From positions 196,898,932 through 196,962,931 of the forward strand of contig CM035415.1 in NCBI GenBank assembly GCA_020310875.1: 64,000 bases of DNA. The letters run 5' to 3'. This DNA comes from Ceratopteris richardii. Lineage: Eukaryota > Streptophyta > Polypodiopsida > Polypodiales > Pteridaceae. The first letter of the stretch is position 1, and every line of letters starts with the position of its first letter. Positions 1-10,110 of this stretch are shown here, piece by piece. The notes beneath the pieces are model-generated. The model did not search any database. It was not told the origin of the DNA and was given only the letters and a program-made list of their open reading frames with translations. The position numbers were made by a program, and so were the translations under genes.

Positions 1-65
1 CCCCAAATTGTAAATTCACCCCACTTACTCACGACATTAGTCTCCTAGGAATACACAAACATTAA
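1..65 (+). CDS. Last codons of the upstream pol/protease-like ORF (partial)
   Basis: The reading frame beginning at base 3 stays open to a TAA at 63-65. Its first residues (P-N-C-K) resemble the last residues of the protease-like ORF in the second family A copy (P-I-C-K, around 62260). This suggests the window opens at the very end of the same upstream gene. The match is only a few residues, so this is a weak inference from the shared gene order. Confidence 0.3.
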   Translation, partial: PNCKFTPLTHDISLLGIHKH

Positions 66-183
66 CTACACTCACTGTCTTCGTGCACTTACTAACCACT
101 AACTCACCATCTACCTCATGTTAATGTTGTAACGGGGACAACAACGGATTTATTCTGTCCATTACGATGTTAACACATGATTC

Positions 184-196
184 TATATTCTCACAG
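184..196 (+). promoter_or_regulatory. Candidate 3' splice site before the third ORF
   Basis: A pyrimidine-leaning stretch ends in TTCTCACAG, 21 bases before the ATG at 218. The same block ends at the same distance from the ATG in the second family A copy (AG at 62056-62055 on the minus strand). Conservation of this block inside an otherwise diverged leader suggests a splice acceptor that delivers the third ORF on a spliced subgenomic RNA. CTAAC-type branch-point candidates lie at about 90-105. Confidence 0.45.
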
Positions 197-217
197 AATC
201 AGAAGGCAAGAAGAAAA

Positions 218-3200
218 ATGGCAGAAGCGACAGGTTCGGGCTCACAAGTAGGGATACTTACTGCAGGAATTGATGTGGATAGCCTACCTGTGGACGTGCC
301 CCCAACTGAACGACCAGTGGAGATGCAACACCTTCAGCAAATCCCGGTGCCAGACCCACCTACAGGGATCACGGAAAGAGTCCATGCCAATTCTCATTGG
401 TTCAATGGCATGCCCGGTCCATTAGGAGAGGCCAAGTATATCTGGGAGTCTAAATGCGAGTATGACAGATCATGGGTGCGATTCCAATTTTTCTCCAAGG
501 AGTTCGAGACTTTACAGAACACAGAAGATCTACAGACCATATGGCAACGAGCAGGATTGGCGGAATATTTTGAAGCCCCACTACCTAAACCCGATCTCCT
601 CCGATGTTACTATTTGGTCTCCACATTACAAGCTAATGAAGATAAGGACCAACCCGGATCATTTGTTCTCCCCTCATTGCTGCGCAACAACGAGTTGAAG
701 AGGTTTGAACTTACTGTGGAGCTGGTGAGTGATGCTTTAAATATGCATGGCACGCATGTACCCTCAGAAAAGGATGCTCTCGTTCCCACCAACATGAAGG
801 ACAGGAAAGTAGTGAAGCTGAAAGACATGGCAGCACTCACCCCAAATGTGTCCATCCCTCTCCGAATGTGCATGCAACATTTCGCCTTCCCCGGTCAAGA
901 CCGATTCACGCAACCACACAAGAAGATCTGGTTTGCTCTCTACTTGGCGGAAGCAGGTGCGTTACCTATTAAGCTACCAGTGTGGATTATAGATCAGTTG
1001 TATGAAGCAAACAAACGGGCTTCTAGGAAATTAGTGGTGAACGGATGCTGTGCACTCACACGCATCATTTACCAATGCTTGGCATATGATGTCCCCATTG
1101 AGCGTGCCTTAACTTGGGCACAATTACAAATGTTTAAAAGGCTCAAGACATCCGCACATCAGTCCAAGCGCATGAGGGGCGCGATCCCGTGTGTCCAGAC
1201 AAGGGAAGTCCTGACTACTCCTGAGGCATCACCATTAAGAGAGGGCACTGTACCTCCCTTTACCATTAGGATACCCAGGTCGGAATCTGACACTACGACA
1301 CAACCTACACCATCGGCCCCTCCTGTCACACCTGAATTCGAATTTGCTGCCACTGGAGAGGCTGAAGGACTGGACCCCCAGGATTTTGAAGCATTCCTAC
1401 AAAGCACACAATTCTCTGATGTGGAGTTTTATTCAGAGGCAGAGGAGCAGGGCACATCCTCACGAAGACGAAGAAAGTCTACAGATGGTAGACATGTCCA
1501 TTGGAGTGACGCTCAACAAAGTCAACAACACGGACACCCGGAAGAAGAAGAAGCGTATGAAGAGGACACCATTGAAGCCCCAGCATATACAGCAGAACTC
1601 CGAAGGCTGTATCAGATTATGGAAAGAATGCGATCGCAGCAATTACTCACTGAACAGAGCAGCAGAGTACTTATGACTCAGTTGTTGGAAGAAGCGGGAG
1701 TTGACTCAGAGTACAGGGAAGGTCTCTTATTGATGGCAGAAACATATGGAGTTGTAGAAGCGGTGCGCACTGCCATTCAGAGGCCTTCAGTTCAATATGA
1801 CCCACGAAGGTTCCAGACACGACCTCGCTCAGGTAAAAATATCCAAATTCCCGTTACAGTCGCAGAAGAGCCAACTACTACACCAACCTCCCAAACCGCT
1901 AGTCAACAGCACCCCGCCACCCATGAGGAGTCCACCGAACCACTACCATCCACTCCCCCACCATCACCTCCTAGAACAGAGACAGTGGAAATCCCATCGA
2001 CCACTCAACCCACTGACCCAACCTTCATCTTTCGTACTCCCATCTCTAGTGCCACCCTATTCTCTACCACTGATAACCCGATCTTTGACGCAAACCCCAT
2101 CACTACACAACCCACTGAAACCCTTCCCGAGCCTGCCCTAGGACAACCATCCCCAATGCCTTCAGCCACGGGCCACCCTGACCCCAGATCCACATTCATG
2201 GGCTTCCCTACTACCACGCAACCCTTTCCACCCTTCTCAAGTTTACGACCCCAACCCCCGATATCCCTTTCTCCATTTCTACAATCCCTCCAGGACATTT
2301 TTGCTAGAGCTTTTCAACCAGGCTCTCAACCATTCCCTGCCTCTTCAGCTCCCCACCCCACGTCACATCTATTCACCACTTCCACACACACACCACCTAC
2401 CATACCAATGTATATGGCAGGCCCCACACTAACACCCACTCCTGAAGGTATGGACATTTCACCACCCACGGCACCTCCACCCACGGTTTCACCTCCTCCC
2501 ATTCCCCCTCCACCAATTTCACCCACACACACAACTTTCGTAGACACATCATTCACTGTCTCCCTTCCCCAATTCCCTTCCCATGCATCTTCCACGGTAA
2601 ACACCCCCCACTCATCTATAGGTAATGCATTGGACACCATGTTGGCTTGTATATCAAATTTAAGAACAGATTACATTCAGCTACAGCAACAAAACGTACG
2701 CCTGCAAGAGCACTCAGCGACACTACAGCTCCGCCTTGCGGCACTAGAAGTGGAGAACGCTCGCCTCCACACACAGTTCCAAACCCTCCAAGACGCCCAT
2801 AATATATTGGAGGTACAGCTACAGAACGTAGATCAGGAAGCGGTGCAGGTAGTAGAAAGTCACCTACGGACACAGCTGGAACGCAACTCAAAACTTCAGC
2901 GAAATATGGCGCTACTTAAACGCCACCTTGCGGCTGCACAGGAAGAGAACAGACGTCTGCAAATACAAAATCAAGAGAACCTGGAGGCAGCTATTGAGAG
3001 CACACCGGGGGCACCCATCAGCCCATCCAAGTTTCAAGCAGTGACCCCCGATAATATCAAGATTATATTGGAAGATTATGCCATGCTGCTCGAAGCACAT
3101 GATAAGCTATCGGAGGAGCTAGGACAACTGAAGCAGGAACACCAACAAGGACCAACAGCTGCCCCCCCAACCACCCCCTCTGCGGCGTCGCTTCTCCCAG

Positions 3201-4471
3201 ACGCAGAGGCCATAAAAGACCTCCAGAAACAGGTAACTGAATTGCAAACACGCTTATTACAATATGAGAGACCATCTTCCCCTCCGGAGGCTCCCACGGA
3301 CGAAGAAGTTGTGCAAATTCCTGTGGAACAAACGTTTGATGAAGAATATGATCCGCAACCATTCCCAGGAGGCCAACAAACAGAAGAAGCGCAAGACACG
3401 TTCGAGGCACCACGGCCGCCATGGTTACGACAAGTAGAGGAAAAAGGGACTTCGCATGAAGAGCGCACCGTAGTGCAAAATCAGGCCATGAGGGTCATAG
3501 AGGAGACTGTGTTACAATCAGCTTACTTCAAGAACTTGTCATCGAGACGCCTGATTCTTTCATCGGAACTCCAATACAGGCCGTATTATATTATCTTGGC
3601 TGATTATAATGCAGAAATACAAAGAGTCACGGGTCAGATTCCTACTTTTGCGACCCAATTTCAACCCGAAGACCTTCCTCCAGAGGTGCGAAAAGGCAAG
3701 ATTCATCAACCAACATGGCGGCAGAAACTTTTAGAGACCTATCCGGAAATGCTACGCACATGGAACAACGCGCCGTTGCACCTCCTGTACAACCCATGCT
3801 ACGGTCCAGTCCCCCGCCGCAGGTCGTGGAAGGCATTTAATATCAAGGTACAGAACAATGCGCAATGCAAGGAATGGCTGAACTACCCGTACATCGCGCC
3901 ACCACAAGGACCACCATCGGTAGCATATATGATGGGAACCATTCGCCACTGGATGCCGCGCTTGAAGCCCATGCCAGATGTAGCAGCGCAAATGATGCTT
4001 AAAATCTTAGATATGATGCAAGTAGTGCTGAAGACCTTTAGAAATGCAGCCGCACCACAGGTACGTCTTCCAGGGTTTAGCAATGGAAATTACGACTTGG
4101 TGTATGACATGAGCACCACCCCCAGTATCCGTGTGGCTTACGCTTGGCATGCGCGCATCAAATACCTCCCCGCCTGCTACAAACAGACCTTCGAAGAAAT
4201 GTTCAGATCAGGTTTCTGGGAGTATCACTCGGAGATTTTCGCACCAAAGCCGACACATCTGCTTCAACTGTTTGCTTGTGAACAAGCAATGTATTCAGAG
4301 TACTACACCACCCCGCAACCAGAGACCCCCGGTGCAATAAATTGGGAGGCATTGGAAGCCGATCTAGCAAGAGGCTTAAGGATAGGAGAACATGAACTGG
4401 CCACCAATGTCATCCAATATTACATCGACCACCCGCGAGAACAAAGGTCTGTCAGGGGCGACAGACGCTAG
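218..4471 (+). CDS. Family A third ORF: 1417-aa coiled-coil protein of unknown function
   Basis: Intact ORF of 1417 codons. The ATG at 218 is chosen because the second copy starts at the same point; an in-frame ATG at 167 would add 17 residues across the candidate splice site. Parts, in order: a conserved folded N-terminal region (about residues 55-310, motifs H-W-F and P-L-G-E near its start and N-G-C-C-A-L-T-R near its end); an acidic stretch; a Pro/Thr/Ser-rich linker (about 545-800); a heptad-like coiled coil (about 808-935) with a second helical stretch to about 1020; and a strongly conserved C-terminal domain (about 1065-1408, motifs L-L-E-T-Y-P-E-M, R-R-R-S-W, Y-D-M-S-T-T-P-S and W-E-Y-H-S-E-I-F). 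I see no signal peptide, membrane segment, zinc knuckle or polymerase motif. The position between integrase and 3' LTR is that of env-like ORFs in plant Gypsy elements. The N-terminal region may belong to the 'putative plant transposon protein' type found in such ORFs, but I cannot confirm that. Function unknown. Confidence 0.75.
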   Translation: MAEATGSGSQVGILTAGIDVDSLPVDVPPTERPVEMQHLQQIPVPDPPTGITERVHANSHWFNGMPGPLGEAKYIWESKCEYDRSWVRFQFFSKEFETLQNTEDLQTIWQRAGLAEYFEAPLPKPDLLRCYYLVSTLQANEDKDQPGSFVLPSLLRNNELKRFELTVELVSDALNMHGTHVPSEKDALVPTNMKDRKVVKLKDMAALTPNVSIPLRMCMQHFAFPGQDRFTQPHKKIWFALYLAEAGALPIKLPVWIIDQLYEANKRASRKLVVNGCCALTRIIYQCLAYDVPIERALTWAQLQMFKRLKTSAHQSKRMRGAIPCVQTREVLTTPEASPLREGTVPPFTIRIPRSESDTTTQPTPSAPPVTPEFEFAATGEAEGLDPQDFEAFLQSTQFSDVEFYSEAEEQGTSSRRRRKSTDGRHVHWSDAQQSQQHGHPEEEEAYEEDTIEAPAYTAELRRLYQIMERMRSQQLLTEQSSRVLMTQLLEEAGVDSEYREGLLLMAETYGVVEAVRTAIQRPSVQYDPRRFQTRPRSGKNIQIPVTVAEEPTTTPTSQTASQQHPATHEESTEPLPSTPPPSPPRTETVEIPSTTQPTDPTFIFRTPISSATLFSTTDNPIFDANPITTQPTETLPEPALGQPSPMPSATGHPDPRSTFMGFPTTTQPFPPFSSLRPQPPISLSPFLQSLQDIFARAFQPGSQPFPASSAPHPTSHLFTTSTHTPPTIPMYMAGPTLTPTPEGMDISPPTAPPPTVSPPPIPPPPISPTHTTFVDTSFTVSLPQFPSHASSTVNTPHSSIGNALDTMLACISNLRTDYIQLQQQNVRLQEHSATLQLRLAALEVENARLHTQFQTLQDAHNILEVQLQNVDQEAVQVVESHLRTQLERNSKLQRNMALLKRHLAAAQEENRRLQIQNQENLEAAIESTPGAPISPSKFQAVTPDNIKIILEDYAMLLEAHDKLSEELGQLKQEHQQGPTAAPPTTPSAASLLPDAEAIKDLQKQVTELQTRLLQYERPSSPPEAPTDEEVVQIPVEQTFDEEYDPQPFPGGQQTEEAQDTFEAPRPPWLRQVEEKGTSHEERTVVQNQAMRVIEETVLQSAYFKNLSSRRLILSSELQYRPYYIILADYNAEIQRVTGQIPTFATQFQPEDLPPEVRKGKIHQPTWRQKLLETYPEMLRTWNNAPLHLLYNPCYGPVPRRRSWKAFNIKVQNNAQCKEWLNYPYIAPPQGPPSVAYMMGTIRHWMPRLKPMPDVAAQMMLKILDMMQVVLKTFRNAAAPQVRLPGFSNGNYDLVYDMSTTPSIRVAYAWHARIKYLPACYKQTFEEMFRSGFWEYHSEIFAPKPTHLLQLFACEQAMYSEYYTTPQPETPGAINWEALEADLARGLRIGEHELATNVIQYYIDHPREQRSVRGDRR

Positions 4472-4482
4472 GAGGGGGGGAG
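4471..4482 (+). other. Polypurine tract, family A copy 1
   Basis: A G-rich run GGAGGGGGGGAG lies directly before the LTR's first TG and shares its first base with the TAG stop of the third ORF. This is the standard position of the plus-strand primer for reverse transcription, and it fixes the LTR start at 4483. Confidence 0.85.
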
Positions 4483-5049
4483 TGTTGGCATACAAAGCAA
4501 CAAAGGAGTCATGCATAATACGGCAACAAGGCCAGATCATTTTTTCCCATAGATTATGTACAACTCAAGTGATTTTAATCACTACACAAACATTGTAAAT
4601 CCCGTTTTTGGTAGATTAGACTCCATTTTGTGCAAGCCGAGGAGTCCTCGAGCTTGAGGAGTATTAGAAGTACCATCGTACCAATTTTCATAATTTTTAG
4701 ACTTCGTTTGAGCCCTCAAATAAGCCCTGGAACCTAATTTTTAACTAGGCCGGACACTAGGTCTGGACAGGGCCAAAGCTAGTCAAAAACTATAAAAAGA
4801 GCTAGAGAGCTCATTTTTGAGTTAGATTGTAATTGAAACGAACTTGTAAGAGCTTTTGAAAGTAATCTAAAGAACTCCATTGATTCTCTCTCTTTGTCTT
4901 GCCGTGTGTGCGCGTGTGTGTGTATGTGTGTGCATGCTTGTGTGCTTCTCACTCACGCACTTGTGCCGCCACTTGCTCGAGGTCTTCATACCATCCTCAC
5001 GTCTTCCCGGATTGACATTAAAGGAGGTGCTACTCATCACTGAGCTACA
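4483..5049 (+). repeat. 3' LTR of family A copy 1 (567 bp)
   Basis: Begins TGTTGGCA after the polypurine tract and ends GAGCTACA. The end was fixed by comparison with the opposite-strand copy at 57250-57948, with which it shares the final block of about 450 bp, including a GT/GC-rich stretch at 4905-4945 and a TATAAAA-like block near 4790. The U3 portions differ by large indels (567 versus 699 bp). The 5' partner LTR is outside the window. Confidence 0.8.
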
Positions 5050-5344
5050 ATATTGCATATAGTTTATGTATTGCATATAGTTCTTTGAAAACTCCCAAAT
5101 CCTTGAATAATTTACACATAAACCATCATCGCCATCTCCTACAAATCTAATAAGATCATGAACATTATGACAAGGTGGATACCTTCCAGTTTGTGGATCG
5201 ATTGGATCAACAACTCCATCTGTCCATATATCAATATGCTTTTTTCCTTCTTTGTGGAATCCATCAAGTTCACAAGATTGTAAAGCTGTTTGGAATACCT
5301 TTCTTGTTCTTGCATACTCATTACTGATTGCATTATTGATATGG
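5050..5344 (-). other. Open minus-strand stretch of about 96 codons, unidentified
   Basis: Reading from 5344 down to the family A LTR boundary at 5050, one minus-strand frame has no stop for about 96 codons. Its composition is protein-like (for example I-D-I-W-T-D-G-V-V-D and P-P-C-H-N-V-H-D-L-I). It has no clear start and is cut at one end by the LTR, as if the retrotransposon had landed in coding or formerly coding sequence. I do not recognise the family. It could be a captured or broken host exon. Confidence 0.35.
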
Positions 5345-6316
5345 AACTTATCCCACAGAGTTTAATTGGATGAAAGTTCTATGAAAGTGTTTTGAACTGA
5401 GGTTCTTCATGACAAGAGTGTCTAGAATTATGAGGAAGAGAGAAGCAAGTCTGCTATGGAGAGTAGATTAAAAAATTGCACAACATCCTAATGCACATTT
5501 TATAGGTTAGAGAACAAGAGGGAAAACTTTAAAATCGACGAAGGCCCGATGGGCAAACATTGAGGCATATCACTCTTCATGAATTTCACACGAAGTTCCT
5601 CTCTCTTCCATAACTAATATATTTGCATGAGATATCTTTTACATGAAGCTAGATGGAATTTCTTTAAAGGATTTGACAAGATTAATCTAGATTAAGTAGA
5701 ACTAATTGTAATCCTTACACAGCCCTTTTTTGCTATTTTTTTCCCTAATGTTGTGGGGATAATGCTTAGAATGAACAAATAGGTCATTTTATGCATGGAG
5801 GCAAAATTTAGGGATGACAAGATTTATATTCTCCCTCTAAACCTTATCTGCATCATGTTTTCTAGTTGAAAATTGAACGTGAAGATGAAAGAATTAGGAA
5901 ACATTATGTGTGAGAGAAAGATAGAGCATGCATTACAGAATCAAAATGTCTATGTGAATTTTTTTTGTTAATCATGGTTTAAGTACCTTGTTTAGGGGTC
6001 TAGATTTAGTTCATTGTAAGAAAATTCCTTGATTTTATTCTTTCCCTAGAATTTCTAAACTTGTAGGGCTCAAAAGTGAAACTTGGAGGTAGATTTGGAC
6101 CTAGGTCATCTCTAACACTATTGTGCAGATAAAAAAATTGAATAAAAGTATGTCTCACAAGCTTAAGCTAATTCCTCATTGTTTTGGCATTACAAGGCTT
6201 TGAAAAGTGTCATTTTCCAACACTTGAAAAGAAAATGTGGGCCTCTCTATTTCTATTCAATTCTGTGATTTTAGAGCACACGTGTTGTCATGCAAAATTA
6301 CGGACTTCTTCATATA
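5345..6316. other. Unassigned sequence between the two Gypsy elements
   Basis: About 970 bases of AT-rich sequence without a convincing coding frame, LTR or structural repeat. I see nothing assignable in it. Confidence 0.5.
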
Positions 6317-7098
6317 TGTCGAGCCCTAACCGGTTGAAACTAAGGGTGCAAAGTATTTTTTCTCTTAAGGTTCAAAGGATGAATTTAAAACCTTAAGGTG
6401 CAAAAGTAAAGAATTAAAAGGAAAGGTGAAGGTATGGAAGGCCGCGTACGCAAAGGTGGAAATAGGGCCGCCCAATCAAAATTTTATTTTAAAGTCACTC
6501 TTGTTCTAACGTCACTACAGGACAAAGTAGTGAGTCGTTGAGGACCAGTTCAAAAGACAATCTTGGGACATTGAAAGGGCACCAAGATTGTATTACAGTT
6601 AGAGTGCGCGAACCGGCGGACTCAACAAAAGAGAGACAAAAGGCTATTCTTGGACACTGGAAGTAAGAAGAAAAGGAGAAGTGAAGAGTCACTGGTGTGT
6701 GTCGACCGCGAAAAGTGAAGAGTGCAAGAAGTGAGGCTAAGGGAGGTGCAGAGAGTGCGAAGTAGGAGACCGATCCCAAAAGTCTCTCTCCGCGATCAGG
6801 CCCGAAGGAGATTAGTCCCTCAGCTCGTGGAAGCTTAGTGCAAGGTGTGCACAAGGAGAAGCTGGAAGCAAGTGAAGGACTGGTGCAGAAGAGGCCGGCT
6901 GCTGGGAGATTCTGAGATAATTGATCTTTTATGATTGAGCATTCGCTGTAATTGCGCCCCGAGTATTAACTTGGATTGAATGAAATAGTATAATCCTTCT
7001 ATTGTACTCAAAAACTCAAGGTTCAAAGGTTCAAAGGTGTTTCTGTAGAAGCTTGTCTGAGTTATTTCGTCTCTTGTTCTTCTTCTTTTTCTCCTACA
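6317..7098 (+). repeat. 5' LTR of family B Gypsy (782 bp)
   Basis: Begins TGTCGAGCCC and ends CTCCTACA. It matches 18815-19563 nearly base for base. The main difference is a 33-bp net excess here around 6810-6845 that the 3' LTR lacks. An 8-bp tandem duplication (TTCAAAGG) near 7021-7036 is shared by both LTRs. Confidence 0.9.
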
Positions 7099-7141
7099 AA
7101 CCCTCAAAATCCTTCACGTCCAAGAAAACCCCCAACAAATT

Positions 7142-7180
7142 TGGCACGCCCGGTGGGACTCGAACCCACAATCCCTTGAT
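7142..7180 (-). other. tRNA-derived 3' segment (about 39 nt) at the primer site
   Basis: On the minus strand this reads as a tRNA 3' part ending in CCA: a perfect 5-bp T-stem (GTGGG with CCCAC) around the loop TTCGAGT, then an acceptor strand and GCCA. An ordinary primer site matches only the last 18 or so bases of a tRNA. Here the match continues past the T-loop to about the anticodon stem. There is no D-arm or 5' half, so this is not a tRNA gene. I cannot name the amino acid. Confidence 0.7.
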
Positions 7181-7402
7181 CTGAGATAATTGATCTTTTA
7201 TGATTGAGCATTCGCTGTAATTGCGCCTCGAGTATTAACTTGGATTGAATGAAATAGTATAATCCTTCTATTGTACTCAAAAACTCAAGGTTCAAAGGTG
7301 TTTCTATAGAAGCTTGTCTGAGTTATTTCGTCTCTTGTTCTTCTTCTTTTTCTCCTACAAACCCTCAAACTCCTTCACGTCCAAGAAAACCCCCAACAAA
7401 TT

Positions 7403-7421
7403 TGGCACGCACGGTGGGACT
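7403..7421 (+). other. Primer-binding site of family B (second, ordinary copy)
   Basis: TGGCACGCACGGTGGGACT lies a short distance behind the duplicated LTR end and is complementary to the 3' end of the same tRNA as the upstream copy, with one base changed (A for C). It is followed by element-specific leader sequence rather than by more tRNA. Confidence 0.75.
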
Positions 7422-7533
7422 TACAAGGAGATTTGAGCCTAGGAGAAGATCTATTCCAGTGCCAACAGTAATACTCCAGTTGAGGTAAGTACGTATATCA
7501 AGTGTCTCATTTCAGGTGAACTATGAACAGCTC

Positions 7534-10092
7534 ATGACCGCGACCCGGTCACAAACCTTGAGGGTCAAGTGCAAGCACACAAGAAGAAAGGCGAACAGAA
7601 GATCATCGAGTCCACTTTCATCGACTTCATCGGTAGGAAGCATGGCAGGACAAGTGGACCTAGAAACCTTACTCTCCAGATTAAACATAAAATTTCCCTC
7701 TTTCAGAGGTTTAGCCCATGAGGATCCAGATGAGCACATTCGAAGATTTCTTGCACTATGCAAGACTAGAGGTCTAATGGGGAGGGAAGATGCCTTATTG
7801 ATTCTCTTCCCTGCCACTTTGGAAGGTCTGGCAGACAAGTGGTTTAGCCAGTTTGCTGAAAACCACTTTACCTCTTGGGATTTGATGAAAGAGGCCTTCA
7901 AAAATCAGTTTCAGCACGGAAACACGGCAGAGATCATTATCGAAGAGTTAGAAAACTTGAGATTGGGTCCAGGAGAAAAGTTCCCAGAGTTTGTGACCAG
8001 GGCCAAAGCACTAATGGCTAAACTACCAGATCCACCACACGATTTCTTTGTCAAGAAATGGTTAGCCAAACCCCTACCTGTGGTCACCCAATGAAAAATA
8101 AAAGAGTTAGTGCTACCTACTGCCTCTGTTGAGGAGTTCATCAATACGGCCACACGCTTGGAACAGATAAGGCACCAGTATGGTGCAACTTCTTCCCAAC
8201 CATCATATGGTACAGAACTGGAGGACCCAGTGATCCAGTTAAGAAGGGAGCTGGAGGGCTTGAAAAGGAATAAGCCCTACATAGAGGAGGAGACTGCTGT
8301 AGCTCAGCTGAGAAAAGAGATTGAAGCCCTCAAGCTCCAAAAAGAAGAGGAAGCCCAAGCAGAAGAACTAGCTCAGCTGAGACAGGAATTGCAAGAACTC
8401 AAAGGAGGCATTAAGAACGGACTCTGGTGCTCCATGTGCAGCAAGCAAGGGCACATAGTAAGTGAATGTCCTCTGCTAAATGTGACTTGTCAATTATGCA
8501 GGAAGATTGGGCATGAGGCCCATGAATGCCAAGTAAGGGGAATGCCTACAACGACATACTGGACACAAGGAGGACTCTTGCCACCAGCAAATGTAATGGC
8601 AGCAGCAGCAAACCAAGGTAACAACTATAATCCTAGACCGAGAACTAACTTTGCAAATGGGCCTAGAAGGCCAATTATTTGCTTCAGATGTGGAGAATGC
8701 GGGCACTACCAATCTAGGTGCACTCTCCCAGAAAATGCACCTCCTTGCAGGAACTGTCCAGAAGCCAGGGACCATTATACCAACGGATGTCCTAAGAATC
8801 AAGCTTCTACTTCCGGACCCCATCTCCAATTGATCTCTGTATACAAGGAGGAAAAATTACCTCAGGTCGATGAACCCTCACCATCTACTAGAGTGGTACA
8901 ATTAGAAGAACTCGAATCTTTTGCAATACAGACAAGAAGCAAGGGAACGGCAAAAGTGGTAGAAAATCAAGAATCGATAATTAAGGAATTGAACAAAGAC
9001 AGAGTTGCATTTGAAGACAAAGCCACCACAAGTGCAGACACAAACCAAAAGGAATATCTCATAGGCACCAGTGATGCCATTGGGCATGCCTTCAACAGGG
9101 CTCAAGAAGAGTTTGGCAAAGCAAACGAAGCTCACTCTCTTAAAGAGTCAGAGGCTTCAAAACTACTCAAGTCAATGAAGAAGGAGGTTAGTATTTTTGA
9201 ATTAATAAAGATGGATGGGAAATTCAGGTCAGAATTATTGCAGATAATTGATGAGGCTTCTACTACAAGTTTAGTGGCCAAGACTGCTATTTTACATAAA
9301 GGGATAATTATGGGGGAAGCACCCCTTACGGATTATAAAAGTCCTCGGCTTACAATATCAATCAAGGGTCATGAATTTCAAGGTGTTATTGTAGATGGTG
9401 GTTCTGGCATTAACTTGATGCCTGAACATACCATGAAAAAGATTGGACTCCACCCTTCAAGACCTGCAAATTTCACGGTTACGTTGGCAGATCAGAGCAA
9501 AGTAAGGCCCTTGGGGGTAATCCCAAAAGTTCCACTTGAAGTACAAGGTAATCTATTCATTCTGGATTTTGTGGTTTTAAGATTGCCCCAGGTTGAAGGA
9601 GGATTTCCTCTCTTAATTGGAAGACCTTGGCTGAGGCATGCCAGTGTCATTCATGATTGGGGTAAGGACACTATGTGGGTACAAAAGAAAGGGCAGGAGC
9701 TGACACAAATTCATTTAGAAGAAGGCCCAGACAATCAAGGAAACACTAGTATGATGCAAACAGTGAGCATTTGCATGGAAACAGAAGCGGAGGATCAACC
9801 CCAAATAGATTTTGAGGAAGAAGAGGATATTCTAAGTTGGCTCCAAGCAGGCAACTCTTCCTCTTGTTTTGGAATTTTTCTTGATAATCCTGGCACGACT
9901 GAAGATTATGATGAAGACAAGGAAAAGGTCCAGGTTGATGGATTGGGAGAGCCCATCACTGACCACAGAAGGGGCAGGAAGATACCCCTCAAATACAAAT
10001 TGGAGGAGGATGTGTCAACCACAGATAACGAAGTTTCTAAAGCTAAAAACAAGGTAAAAAATTCTGAGGTTGAATGTTCTTTCCCAATTTAA
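7534..10092 (+). pseudogene. gag-pro: Family B GAG and protease region
   Basis: First part of the Gypsy polyprotein. The first ATG in frame is at 7534; the frame is open from 7516 but without an ATG. A retrotransposon GAG domain lies at about 7660-8090. A TGA at 8092-8094 interrupts it, and the same frame then continues. Three CX2CX4HX4C zinc knuckles lie at about 8428-8470, 8489-8530 and 8680-8722, with a fourth variant at about 8746-8790; these would bind RNA during packaging. The aspartic protease active site D-G-G-S-G is at about 9394-9408, with a second motif L-I-G-R-P-W near 9613. The frame stops at TAA 10090-10092, but homologous sequence runs on in the same frame, so this is probably another nonsense mutation of a single GAG-POL frame. 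Confidence 0.85.
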
Positions 10093-10110
10093 GAAATCCC
10101 TGCAGGATGG

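Larger units (their letters stand above)
1..5049 (+). mobile_element. Family A Gypsy-type retrotransposon, 3' part only
   Basis: This is the 3' end of an LTR retrotransposon whose 5' part lies before the window. It holds a leader, one long third ORF, a polypurine tract touching that ORF's stop codon, and a 3' LTR. The assignment to Gypsy comes from the second copy at 57250-64000 on the other strand, where the same third ORF and LTR follow a recognisable Gypsy integrase C-terminus. The two copies align over the leader, the ORF and the LTR. This copy has the intact third ORF; the other is broken. Confidence 0.8.
6912..7429 (+). repeat. 269-bp-offset direct duplication of LTR end plus primer site
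   Basis: The block starting CTGAGATAATTG at 6912 recurs at 7181 and runs through the LTR end and the primer-binding site in both copies. The second copy (7181-7429) lacks one 8-bp TTCAAAGG unit. The upstream primer site (7142-7180) is extended by about 20 bases that look like the T-arm and part of the anticodon arm of a tRNA. The downstream one (7403-7421) has the ordinary short primer site followed by element sequence. Confidence 0.85.

Noticed and set aside
218..4471. Envelope protein
   Set aside because: The position fits, but no signal peptide, transmembrane segment or cleavage-site-like motif can be seen in the 1417 residues.
6317..7098. Protein-coding gene on the minus strand of the LTR (about 119 codons, repeated at 18993-19319)
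   Set aside because: The open stretch is repeated only because the LTR is repeated, has no domain signature, and carries indels between the two LTRs.
7142..7180. Possible tRNA gene on the minus strand
   Set aside because: Only the 3' part with T-arm and CCA is present. A genomic plant tRNA gene would not encode CCA, and there is no D-arm or 5' half. It is a reverse-transcription product at a primer site.
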